DNA from: Zoroaster sp. YZ-2022
Lineage: Eukaryota; Echinodermata; Asteroidea; Forcipulatida; Zoroasteridae
Length of the DNA: 64,000 bases
Direction: 5' to 3'
NCBI GenBank assembly: GCA_029582265.1
Contig: CM055822.1
Coordinates: 7,371,200-7,435,199, forward strand
Within the stretch, counting starts at the first letter, position 1. Each line of letters opens with the position of its first letter. A program made the position numbers and the translations under genes. The notes under the pieces were generated by a model that made no database searches, had not been told where the DNA came from, and worked only from the letters and a program-made list of their open reading frames with translations. Positions 39,040 through 64,000 of this stretch are shown here, piece by piece.

Positions 39040-40998
39040 TCGGGTAGAATGTCGTATCCGACCACCACTTTTTCTCATTCAATATAACCAATAATGTAAT
39101 CTTACCTACCCAGTAAGGTGGAGAACATATGGATGATGATGGACATACATGTATACTTCAAATTATTCCAGGATATTTATTTCATGAAAAATCAGGCATT
39201 TTTGGTATTCGATGACTTCCTCAGTCATGTCAGTCTGATCTTGTCAACTCCCCCATTAGTGACCAACACAGTCATTGTACATGCACAGTGGCAACTATAA
39301 TAGGATCCTTCTATTTTCGGAAGGGGAGGATTTTTTTAGAAGGGAAATAAAGTCTGAAAGCCATCATAAAAGTGGATTTTAAAGATAGTTTTCGCTTTCT
39401 GTACCCCCAAAAATCGACAGAATCATTTTTAACTGGTTCGTGGTTGCAAAAAAATGCCAAAAAAACTCTTAAAAAGTGGCGGTCGGATACGACATTCTTT
39501 CCACAGAAACACATCTAGAATTTTGTTCTAGTAAATTTTTATCTGAATCGAGAGCACTTTTCAGAATGATTGGTACATGTACATGTACCTTTACCATCTT
39601 CATCAAGGTGTTAGCCAGGATTTATCATCCAACTTTGCTGGAAATTTCAAGGAGAGAATGTCGTATCCACCACTTTTTAAGTTTTTTTTTTGTTTGTAGT
39701 TTTTTGCAACCACTAACCAGTTAAAAAATGATTCTGTAATTTTTTGGGGTACAGAAAGCAAAAACTATCTTTAAAATCCACTTTTATGATTGTTTTCAGA
39801 CTTTATTTCCCTTCTAAAAAAATCCTCAGATCTTCAGAAAATAGAAGAATTCTATTATAGTTGCCACTGTGCATGTACAATGACTGTGTTGGTCACTAAC
39901 GGGGGAGTTGACAAGATCAGACTGACATGACTGAGGAAGTCATCGTATACCAAAAATGCCAGATTTTTCATGAAATAAATATCCTGGAATAATTTGAAGT
40001 ATATGTCCATCATCATCCATATAGGGTTTTCAGTTTGTACGTGCTTGACTGAAGCCCTCCACATGCACAGCGCATCGCCCGCAACAAAAAACATCAAAAT
40101 TTTAAATCAATTTTTTTAATTACTTTTACCTGTCGAAATCTTACATGTAATAGCTCATTGGAAAGCTTACATACTAGTCTCAGCTATCCAACAATGTACA
40201 TAAAATAGCAATCGGAAGTACGTGCGAAAGGCTAAGTTTTTATGAATGAACCACTCTCGTCCCGCCCAGCCTTTCGCGAAGTGTTCCGAGATCGGCGCAT
40301 TCGGCACGTAAAATTTGCCGCGCTCTGCTGAGGGCATCCACTTCGGAGCTGTCTCCGCGCACGAGTACATTGTGATTGACAAGAAAACGGGTTTCCATAT
40401 TAAGTCAAAGGGCTCCTTTACATACCCATGCTTGCTCGATCTCCACAGCTACTCTACAACCGAAGTTATGAAGAGATAAAAAATTAAACACCGTTTTTCG
40501 AGGTGAAATTTTTAAGTTGAAAGGTAAGAGCGATGTCTGAATGAATTTTACACCTCTTTTCTATCATATGTGAAAGTTTTGAGCCGTAATTGTGTTTAGT
40601 TTTGAGCGGAGAGTGTATTTTTTACACCCTTTCAAAAGCTCTTATGAGGGAAACGAGCACGAACGCTGTGCGTGTGTATCACGGTGTGTGTAGGCTGATT
40701 CAACGGTTTTGTTGCTGTTAGGGATGTACACAGTGTATGGACAGTCGGGCTTCATCGAATGCTGTATACTTGATTAAATAAAATAGGATTCCTCAAAAAC
40801 TACTCGTCCGATTTTCTTGCTTTAAAAACCATTGTATTTCTTTCATCAAGACCTTTATTGAGCATATTGGTTTAGGAATAATTTTTCACCTGAAAACCCT
40901 AATCCATATGTGTTCTCCACCTTACTGGGTAGGTGAGATTACATTATTGTTATAATGAATGAGAAAAAGTGGTGGTCGGATACGACATTCTATCCAAC
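39040..40998 (+). mobile_element. Large foldback element with long arms
   Basis: Left arm from AGAATGTCGTATCCGACCAC (39048) to a CGGTCGGATACGACATTC block (39480). The right arm repeats this in reverse from 39655 and ends AGTGGTGGTCGGATACGACA at about 40990. Arm similarity extends about 470 bp (CATCATCATCCATAT, GTTGACAAGATCAGACTGAC, TAAAGATAGTTTTCGCTTTC). A fragment of the arm is at 55155-55305. Confidence 0.82.
40022..40901 (+). mobile_element. Nested 880-bp TIR element in the right arm
   Basis: Ends TAGGGTTTTCAG and CTGAAAACCCTA, flanked by ATCCATA on each side (7-bp duplication). The left arm of the host element gives the empty site, which confirms the borders. hAT-like by its ends; no transposase found. 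Confidence 0.85.
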
Positions 40999-41975
40999 CA
41001 AGTTTCAAGTGGATCCAATGGTGAGATTTTCTACAATAGTTGAAATGAAGTGCTCCAAGTTATAACGTTACGACAGCATATTAATAGTTAATACTTCATT
41101 ACTTGTCCCTTTTCTTCATCTTTTTGAAATTTTTATTTCACTGCCAGGCAAATGACATGTCATTAAAGTCTACACTAACGTTAAATAGTTATAGTACATT
41201 ATGATTCATTATAAGTGCACAAGCCATACAATGATACAGTGATACTGATACTAGTGATAGTGATATAGTCCAACAACCACCCACGCGCTAGTCTGTTTTT
41301 ACGTTTTTACCAACCAAGCCTCCAAACCAAACCAAGACAAGAGTGAATATAGAAAATAAACTCACTTTATGTCGCCATCACATCTCTATGTTACAACACA
41401 CTGATCCCAAAAAGCCTCCACACTCGCGGCAACTGTTCAAAAATGATTAAATGTCGCACGAATATCACATATTTATGACTAAATTTGAGAATTCAATTAC
41501 AGTTTCACTCCTATCCTGTGCCTGTACGCGGTTGTGTCTCCTGTTCATGTTTGTTGACAGGGGTCACACACGATCCAAGCAAGTTGACCCGGAAGTAATA
41601 CCCTTTGCATTGACGATCTACATCTGTTTAGAACCCTTATTTGGGTACTTTGCGTGGGCTCTTCTCACAGCCGTTTCTTTCGGGTTTTCTGATTCAAGTT
41701 ATAATGGTTCAGTCGTTTGTCATGGCTATTTATAGATGATTGGCTCACGCTCACAAGACTTACCGGATCTCGATGTAAAGATGGAAACGGATCCATTTTT
41801 GCAATATGAGAAGCTTGTTTTCATGTTTTTGTATGTGATCATCTGAAAGGATTTCAGCAAAACATTTTCAGCAACATTATCAAAAAGATCTAACACCACA
41901 TTAAAACAATATTAAATTAATGATTGGCCTTAATGATCTATTGGAAAAGTTGGAAAGGTTACCCCATTCTACTAC
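40999..41975. other. Intergenic DNA
   Basis: No exon with conserved protein features; a 94-codon open frame at 41451-41735 shows no family likeness. Confidence 0.4.
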
Positions 41976-42321
41976 TAGGGCCAGTACACTGGACTCCCTC
42001 GGTATCCTTGGTCCTATTTTTTTCAACTTTTGATCTGCTAATTATTACAATCTAAGATTAGGTAAGCTTGCCCAAGCAGACACTTCTGGCATAAAGTTCA
42101 CTATTGTGAGATTTGTAATTTTGGTGAAATTTTAATGTTATCATTATTATTTTCAGATTTCAAAAATGTTTCGAAAATTTCACATGAAAGTTATCTATCC
42201 CAGAATAATGGATTTTATGCCAAAAGTGTCTGTTTGGGCAAGGTTAACTAATCACTAAGTTTTAGATTGTGATAATTAGCAGATCAAAAGTTTTTTTGTT
42301 TCATGTCCAGTGTATTGGCCC
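41976..42321 (+). mobile_element. TIR element, about 345 bp
   Basis: Ends TAGGGCCAGTACACTGGAC and GTCCAGTGTATTGGCCCTA are inverted; the arms share TTTTGATCTGCTAATTATTA and TTGCCC.AGCAGACACTT...GGCATAAA. Non-coding MITE. Confidence 0.82.
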
Positions 42322-44050
42322 TAGATTAGAGGCTTAGGAATGATACGACATCGTACAGACCCGAACACAAAACTACATCATTATTATCCATAAGCCAACT
42401 TGATGTAAAGTTGGTAAAAGTCACAATCTTCCTGAAAAAATTATTCATGTTAAAGTGCTCCAAGTGTTTTCTGTAAAAACTGTAAGTTTCCTTTCCACAC
42501 TTCTGATGATTTAGACTCCACATTGAGCTGAAACTTTCACAGGTTGGGTGTTTGTCTTTATTCAAATGATGTAAAAATACAAACTGAAGTTTTACCTTTC
42601 AATTTTAATAAAACAGAAAATTGAAAAGGGAGAACATTTTATTCTTTTTCTTTAATACTGCAAAAACACAGCTCTCACTACAATTTCGTTTGGGGTAAAA
42701 ATCTGTCAGGTCGGCACAGGGATATATATTTCTACATCTTTTTGTGATAGATATGAAAAGATGTAATAGGTATTATCACAAGTATTGTGCAGTTATCTTT
42801 ATTATTAGGTGTTCGTGCAACAGCGCAAACACCTCTTTGAAATTATTCGTGTTTTTTTTTGCTTCTTCTTCGAACAAAAAACCATAGTTGCAAAGTTCAC
42901 AGATCCTTCAAACTTGACACATACTTGGACCGTAACATGTAGTTGTCAATAAAGTTGTGACCTACAGTTTCAGGTAAAGCTGTGACGTCATGGTGACGTC
43001 ATCAGATATCGAAATACACTAAAATCTAATTTTAATATTTCAAAAAATCATATCTCATGAACCACAAAATATATTTACACAATTTTTGTATCATCTTACA
43101 GATCTTGAATTATGTGACATTTCGTACACAGACATGACCCAATCTGACCTCTCCTTCCGGTCGAAACCGGAAGTTTAACTGAAAAAATATTCTGAAGCAC
43201 TTTTATAGGGTCCGCATCCAACATGATATGGTATTTGGGCGTGCCTTCCGTGGACAAAATTACTATTGACATGTGACCTTTTCAAAAATGTGACTGATGA
43301 TGTCATCAGGTCACAGCACCCTCTGGCGGCAGGTTTAAAAAAATAATAATTATCTATCTCAAAAACCATAGGAAATTTGAATATGACTTCTGTGAATAAA
43401 GTGATTAGTGACATCTTATCTTTTAAAAAAATGTTTGGTGACGTCATCAAAGTTCAGAGCTCCCCCTAGCGGCATTTTTAAAAAGGGATTATTTTCCAAT
43501 CTCAGAAATTGAACCAAAGCAGGTAGGCCTACTAACGTTATTTTTTTATGATCATAACGAGGTCATATATATGACCTTCAAATCACCTCATCTGACCTTT
43601 ACTTCCGGTCTAAACAGGAAGTTCAAATTCAACATTCTAAAGCAAAATTGATAGGTCTTTTGAATATGAAATTGATATTGTTATAATAAAAGATGATACA
43701 CCTTTGCAAAATAAGATTGACATCATCGATGATAGTTTGATTGAACCGGAAGTTGACACGAACACCGCATTTGTTCTAACAAACACTTGAGCACTAGTTG
43801 GACTTGTTATGGGTGAAAATAATGACCAAAAAAATGAATAAATAAAAAACAATTACATTAAACTCAGATCTGTCTGTCTGTCAGAAGGATAGGACTGTCA
43901 CTAATCATTTGTTTTATTTACTAATTTTTAAAAAAGAAGAAAAAAATCATATTCACAAGTTTGAACTTTTCTCAAATAATTTTTATTTTAATTATAAAAT
44001 ACATTATAAAATACTTTATTTGATAATCAATTGAAACATGAGCCAAAATG
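42322..44050. other. Intergenic DNA, possible old element 42805-43790
   Basis: GTGTTCGTGCAACAGCGCAA (42810) and GTTGACACGAACACCGCATT (43751) face each other loosely, and CTTCCGGTC..AC.GGAAGTT blocks recur at 43155 and 43600. This might be a decayed repeat; I cannot classify it. Confidence 0.35.
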
Positions 44051-44290
44051 TATACATAACAGCAAAAGAAACGTCACCCCTAAAAATATTTATTATTTTC
44101 ATTTTATAATTAATATAATTTGTTTAATGAAGAATATTATGAGTATGGAGTGTAACACGAACACAATGTGGCAAATTTGGTTGACCTCAAAATTCGTCAT
44201 GCATGACGTCCGAGGACACATAAGCTAAATAAACACGTTCTCAGACTTATCAAAATTTAGGGGGTGACGTTTCTTTTGCTGTTATGTATA
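44051..44290 (+). mobile_element. TIR element CATAACAGCAAAAGAAACG, 240 bp
   Basis: Left TATACATAACAGCAAAAGAA with ACGTCACCCC; right GGGGTGACGTTTCTTTTGCT with GTTATGTATA. TA-rich borders fit Tc1/mariner-like mobilisation. A decayed relative is at 26548-26775. Confidence 0.85.
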
Positions 44291-45398
44291 TATAATTACA
44301 GGAAGGTCTCACCTTCCAAAAACCCCAACAGGTGTATTCTAAGAATAGAGGAAGGAAACCTTCATAATTTTCATTCAATAATGTATTGTGACTTTATACA
44401 ATGAACTTTCAGTTTCGGATGATCAACAAAACCTAAAAGCCTGTTGTGCCGTCAGCAACGGAATCGTTGTCCAGACTGGAAATGGTCTCTCATGAATAAT
44501 TTATAGCCGACAAAACCTTGAAGGAAAGACAAGCCACCACCCAGTGACCCAGTAAACTGCTGGTATAATGGAGATAACCCGTGTAATATAAACCTATGTG
44601 TTACAGTACATACAGATTGTGTGCCGGATTTGACAGGCGAGTTCAGCTCGAAAATACTGACTGCAAAACGTGGTGTAATTGTCGTCTTCAATACTGCTCA
44701 TAAACTGTATAATTTGATTTGATTTTTCCCTGAAAAAAATTATCCTCTGAATAGGGGGATGCAAAGGATGCGTTAGGGCCTGGAGTATTCTAGAAGGCTG
44801 CACTGAAGGAACAATACCTTAAGGAAGGCTAAGAGTCTATAGGCAGAAAGGGAGGCGTGGTCAGCTAGGGTACTCCCCAATGGTACCCAGGCAATCTCAG
44901 TCCTATGTAGGGTTTGTGTACTTTTATGATTGCCTAGGTATCATTCGGTGAATACCCTTAGTGACAACGGCCCCCCCTCCAGTGAATATTTGACTTCAGG
45001 ATATGAACATTCCATGTTTGAATGAAAATCAGAGTTCATTTACACTATCTGTTGTTACAGTAACTTTCAAAGATTGGTTTTCAAGTACTCATATCTCTTG
45101 ATTCTTTTAAAATAAAGATGCATTGACGGATAATTTAACAACAGATGTATACACTGGCTTTAGGGAATGAGTGGAAGCCATGATTACTTAAACCCTGGAG
45201 AACGAAGATGGCACTTTAAACAAGGAAAAAATAACAGCCCAACATACAAGTTCAAACTGCTCAATTTATTTTCAATTATACTGTTATATACATACAACAC
45301 TCCTCAATGTCATCATGGATATAGACTTGTATCGTGCACATATCCACCCTTCTGGGCGCTCAAGGCGCCTTGACAGACATGCCAAAATTAAGAAATGC
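44291..45398. other. Intergenic DNA
   Basis: A SINE scrap (ATATAGACTTGTATCGTGCA...GGCGCTCAAGGCGC) is near 45320-45372; nothing else recognised. Confidence 0.45.
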
Positions 45399-45839
45399 AT
45401 ATGACATAAAACACAATAAAAGGGGCCACTTTCCTACCATCACATTAGCAGTTTTTCTTATGGTTGTAATTTTTTGTTAAATATCTGAAACCACCCAAAA
45501 AGAATTTCAACATTTGAATAGACATGCATGCTTATCCTAGAGATAATTTGAGTTGATTATGACTATTATTTTTTTAATTACCCTAAAATTTCCATCAACA
45601 AATGGACGGAAAAGTGAGGTAACTTTTTCCGTCCAATTTTTATGGAAATTTGAGGGTAAAAAAATAAATTAAAAAATAAAATAAATCAACTCAAATTAGT
45701 TCTAGTATAAGCCTGCGTGTCCATTCACATGTTGAAACATTTTTTGGTCGGTTTCAGGTACTTAAATAAATAACCACTGGAAAAACTGCTAACGTGACGG
45801 ATGCAAAGTGGACCCCTTTATTGTGTTTTATGTCATATG
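45399..45839 (+). mobile_element. Palindromic MITE of about 440 bp
   Basis: ATATGACATAAAACACAATA at the left is inverted as TATTGTGTTTTATGTCATAT at the right. The arms pair through CACATTAGCAGTTTTTC, CATGCATGCTTATCCTAGAG and GACGGAAAAAGT around about 45620. Confidence 0.85.
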
Positions 45840-46289
45840 ACACTTCTTGAAAGGTTTGACCACAACATTTCCTGTTATTGTAAGTATCTCTTACAATTAT
45901 TTGTCATTTATCCATAAATTTTGAAAGGAAGGTTGTGGATACCATAAGTAAAATGTCACCATGTGCATCAAAATATGGAGAATAACCTGAACAAATATTT
46001 ACCTCAATGAATGCTCAAAAACATGTTCAATTTCTGACCCAAGTCGCATGTCCAACAGAGGGCAGTGTTCAAAAACAAATTTCAAGGTCTTATTCAAACC
46101 CACAAGGGCAAACCAGATCCTTGTAACTGTGCAGAATACCGTATCCCATGTGAATGTGGCAAAGTCTACGCTGGGGAAACGGGGCGAAATTTTCCCCACA
46201 TTCTCTTGCTCTGTGTTGGGGTTCTCTCCAATGGAATATTAATAAATAAATCTTAACAATATGCAAATGATTTATGCAAATGATTTATG

Positions 46290-46715
46290 CATATGCATTA
46301 GGCCAAAAAGTCTCCAGTTTCTGGTCATAGGTCTTAATTTAAATACTGCCCAAGAGAACAAGAAGCATGAGGGATGACCAAGCTAAAGTTCATTTATTCT
46401 GAGCAGGTGGCAGATTAATGAGATGATGATTAACATTAGATTTGAAGGACTGACCAGATGGAACATTCACAACAGAGGCGGTTATTGGAACCAAATTTAT
46501 CATCCACAAAGTATGGTGGCTAAGAGAGGCCTCACAAATCGGGCAAACGTTCATACCCCTACGTTTAAAACACAACACGGCTGAATTCCAATCGATCCTG
46601 TAATTTTGGCTGCAATTGGACATCGTTTCATAGCACAAAAAAAAGAAGAAAACTAAAAAAAACGATGCGCGGGTCTGAGGCGACGTGTGTGGAGACAAGA
46701 AACCAGAGACTTTTT
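46290..46715 (+). repeat. Dispersed repeat R1
   Basis: Shares GTATGGTGGCTAAGAGAGGC, GGGCAAACGTTCATACCCCT and GCTGCAATTGGACATCGTTT with 3655-3950, with an extra 5' part. Confidence 0.72.
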
Positions 46716-47245
46716 TTTTTTGACTTAGGTTTAATATTCTCTTGCTTCATGGCAGGGTCCCTCCAACTGAACATTACAAGACACATCTAAACAATATGCA
46801 TATTTGTGACCTGTCACCACAAAATGAGCTTAAAGTCGAAAATTTAAACAACTGAGTTATTGGTATTTCTGGATTCAGTAGAACAAGAGCTTTCCACTGA
46901 TATATAACACTTGGGGTTACAGCGATCCCCCAGACCACCAGAGGGGGATTTACGGCTTTGATTTCGTCTTTGTTTTAAGTTGTTTGTCAGAACACCATAA
47001 AAGCTACCAACGAAATTGGCCTGAAATTGAGGTTTTTAACTGTCTGATCAAACTGAAAATTTGGAATTCGATATTAAGGAGATTTACAAATTGCAAATAT
47101 AATAACAACAAATAAATAGACCTTCCCTCCAATTTTTCACTTTTCCCGCTGTACTGTGTAATGGTATAGTGCGACTTTACGCTCATTTCGTTGTAACAGG
47201 TCACATTTATGCTAATGATACACATTTATGCATATTTATGCATAT

Positions 47246-62220
<14,975 letters not shown>

Positions 62221-62326
62221 CTGTTCAGGAAAATCAATAACAATATCATGCAAAAGGATGCAATAAGATTTATTATTGTGCGTGCGTTGGGAGGGGGTGG
62301 GGGACACGTTGATAAAGCCTTTGCCC

Positions 62327-63033
62327 TTAACCCTAACCCCCTAGCTGTTTTGGCTAAGAACATTCCTAAACCCGCCAAACACCCAACACCATGCACAAAC
62401 ACTACCACCCAACTGTTGGACTTGGCTGTAATTAGGACACCCGGCACCATTCAAAGTATCCCTGTCTGGGCTATACAGTACACAGTCCATCAGAATCAAA
62501 CAAACCCTGCTGTTGGAGTTTGAATGGTTTGAATGGTTTGGGGTGGTTTGGAGTGGTTTGGGGTAGTTTGTAGTGGTTTGGGGTGGTTTGGGGTGGTTTG
62601 GGGTGGTTTGGGGTGGTTTGGTGTGGTTTGGGGTGGTTTGGGGTGGTTTGGGGTGGTTTGGGATGGTTTGGGATGGTTTGGGGTGGTTTGGGGTGGTTTG
62701 GGGTGGTTTGAAGTGGTTTTGGAATGGTTTGGGGTGGTTTGGGGTGGTTTTGGAATGGTTTGGGGTGGTTTGGGGTGGTTTGGGGTGGTTTGGAGTGGTT
62801 TGGGGTGGTTTGGAGTGGTTTGGAGTGGTTTGGGGTGGTTTGGGGTGGTTTGGGGTGGTTTGGAGTTTTGGGGTGGGGTGGTTTGGGGTGGTTTGGGGGT
62901 GGTTTGGGTTGGTTTGGGGTGGTTTGGAGTGGTTTGGAGTGGTTTGGAGTGGTTTGGGGTGGTTTGGGGTGGTTTGGGGTGGTTTGGGGTGGTTTGGGGT
63001 GGTTTGGGGTGGTTTGGGGGTGGTTAGGATTAA
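62327..63033 (+). mobile_element. TTAA family C with GGTTTGGGGTG array
   Basis: TTAACCCTAACCCCCTAGC on the left and GGTGGTTAGGATTAA on the right, TTAA at both borders. About 45 copies of the 11-bp GGTTTGGGGTG run from 62540 to 63020. Long open frames here (Val-Trp-Gly-Gly-Leu-type, or Pro-Asn-His-Pro-Lys-type on the other strand) are repeat artefacts. Confidence 0.9.
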
Positions 63034-63664
63034 TCAAAGTAAGATAATGTTCACTCCAAAATTTGACTACAAAATGGACATAGTTTAACAATTAGTGCAT
63101 ATAGTTAGACCTTATTGGTTCATGTATGCACACCGGGTGTACGCGTGCTGCACATTTGAGTGTGTGTACATGCACTGCCTACACATGAGACAATGAACGA
63201 GGGCGCCCTTCAGTTTGTGACATCACAGGTATTTTGTGAAATTATTTAATATTTAAATTAAAGTCTTATTTATTTAATATCAATAGTTTACTTTTACATA
63301 ACTGAATTTTTAAACTTAAATAATTGTATCTATTTTTATATTGTAACTGGAATGTTTTTATTTTGGATATTTTATGTTAAATTTGACTCAATTTAGCCTT
63401 TGGCTACAAGTTCAAATTGTTTTAATAAACCATCAATGAATATCTAATATGCAGAAAATCACTGCTCCTCTACCAGGAAAATGGGACAATATGAAGGGTG
63501 AGAAATATTTCAAGGGGTATTTGACATTACTAACTTGACACCAAGTAAGTTTAAGAAAAAATTTGATCATTTTGTATCATTATTTAGTTTATATTATTAT
63601 TTAGGTTTTTTTAGTTGATTCTTTTCTTCTTTTTTTGAGGGGGCGGGATTGTTATAAATTTCCT
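63034..63664. other. SPG7 intron DNA
   Basis: AT-rich. GAGGGCGCCCTTCAGTTTGT near 63198 is shared with 11684. No exon seen, so the SPG7 first exon is further right. Confidence 0.5.
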
Positions 63665-64000
63665 TTAACCCTCCTACTTTTGGTACCTTTTTCATACAAG
63701 TTGATGCACCATTTGAAACCATTCGCTTTTGTGGTTTTGAATAGTGAAATAACTGTACAGTATTGATTCCCCCAAATGGTTTTGAATGGTAGGTCAGCTA
63801 ATACAAAACCTTGTTTGGATCTTTCCAAATGGTAGTACAGCTAATACAAAACCTTGTTTGGATACTTCTAAGTGGTGAATCAATGGACCCTCTATGCATT
63901 TGAATGGATTTGAATGGTAGTAAAGCTTGCTGCCAACACTGTTCAAATGGTATCACCATGTGTGTACAAAACCAATGGGCATTTTTGAAAGTGGAAATTT
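63665..64000 (+). mobile_element. MITE family A, cut by window end
   Basis: TTAACCCTCCTACTTTTGG opens a copy of the CATTTGAAACCATTCG subtype seen at 13807-14747, here without the 99-bp array. Confidence 0.78.

Noticed and set aside
41451..41735. 94-codon hydrophobic open frame in the intergenic region
   Set aside because: No family likeness, no flanking splice sites; length is compatible with chance in AT-rich DNA.
62471..63091. Long open frames of Pro-Asn-His-Pro-Lys or Val-Trp-Gly-Gly-Leu-type repeats on both strands
   Set aside because: They follow from the GGTTTGGGGTG tandem array, whose 11-bp period keeps all frames open. There is no splice or start context.

Overview
This is a window of animal nuclear DNA, not bacterial. 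Two multi-exon genes with GT-AG introns, both read right to left on the minus strand, lie in a dense and layered bed of transposon relics, tRNA-derived SINEs and minisatellites. The intron style, the SINE types with (AAT)n tails ending near an 'atatagcgc' motif, and the fallback elements suggest a marine invertebrate deuterostome (echinoderm, hemichordate or amphioxus). The species is an inference only.

Gene 1 (right half, 47246-62220) is SPG7/paraplegin, a subunit of the mitochondrial inner-membrane m-AAA protease. Thirteen coding exons join in phase. They give two membrane segments, an AAA+ ATPase (Walker A GPPGCGKT) and an M41 peptidase (HESGH). The first coding exon(s), with the mitochondrial presequence, lie beyond base 64000.

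Gene 2 (left half, 2077-35834) is GARRE1 (KIAA0355 family), a Rac1/RhoG effector linked to P-bodies and CCR4-NOT. Twelve exons, including two short ones missed by simple ORF calling (3974-4067 and 11260-11422), join in phase into about 1008 residues. This is close to the human protein of about 1070, and a 16-kb intron follows exon 1. About 11.4 kb without a recognisable gene separates the two genes.

The rest is mostly mobile DNA. (i) Several unrelated families of short elements share TTAA target sites and ends of the type CCCTCCTA, CCCTAAC, AGGGGCAG or CCAGTT; they look like piggyBac-type MITEs. Several have grown internal tandem arrays (99, 61, about 110 and 74 bp units, and GGTTTGGGGTG-type). 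(ii) hAT-type elements include one of 1.89 kb with an 8-bp target duplication and a transposase C-terminal (dimerisation) remnant, and a 400-bp deletion derivative with a perfect 8-bp duplication. (iii) There are Tc1/mariner-like MITEs and long palindromes. (iv) Three LINE reverse-transcriptase tails are present, two of them abutting tandem arrays. (v) There are two tRNA-derived SINE families. Nested insertions allow relative dating.

I found no convincing new host system. The most interesting points are the repeated growth of minisatellites from transposon ends, a recurrent TGA-stem-GAAACG fold with a companion box of about 64 bp that can insert on its own with a 9-bp duplication, and a duplicated SPG7 exon fragment that keeps its 5' splice site inside the preceding intron.
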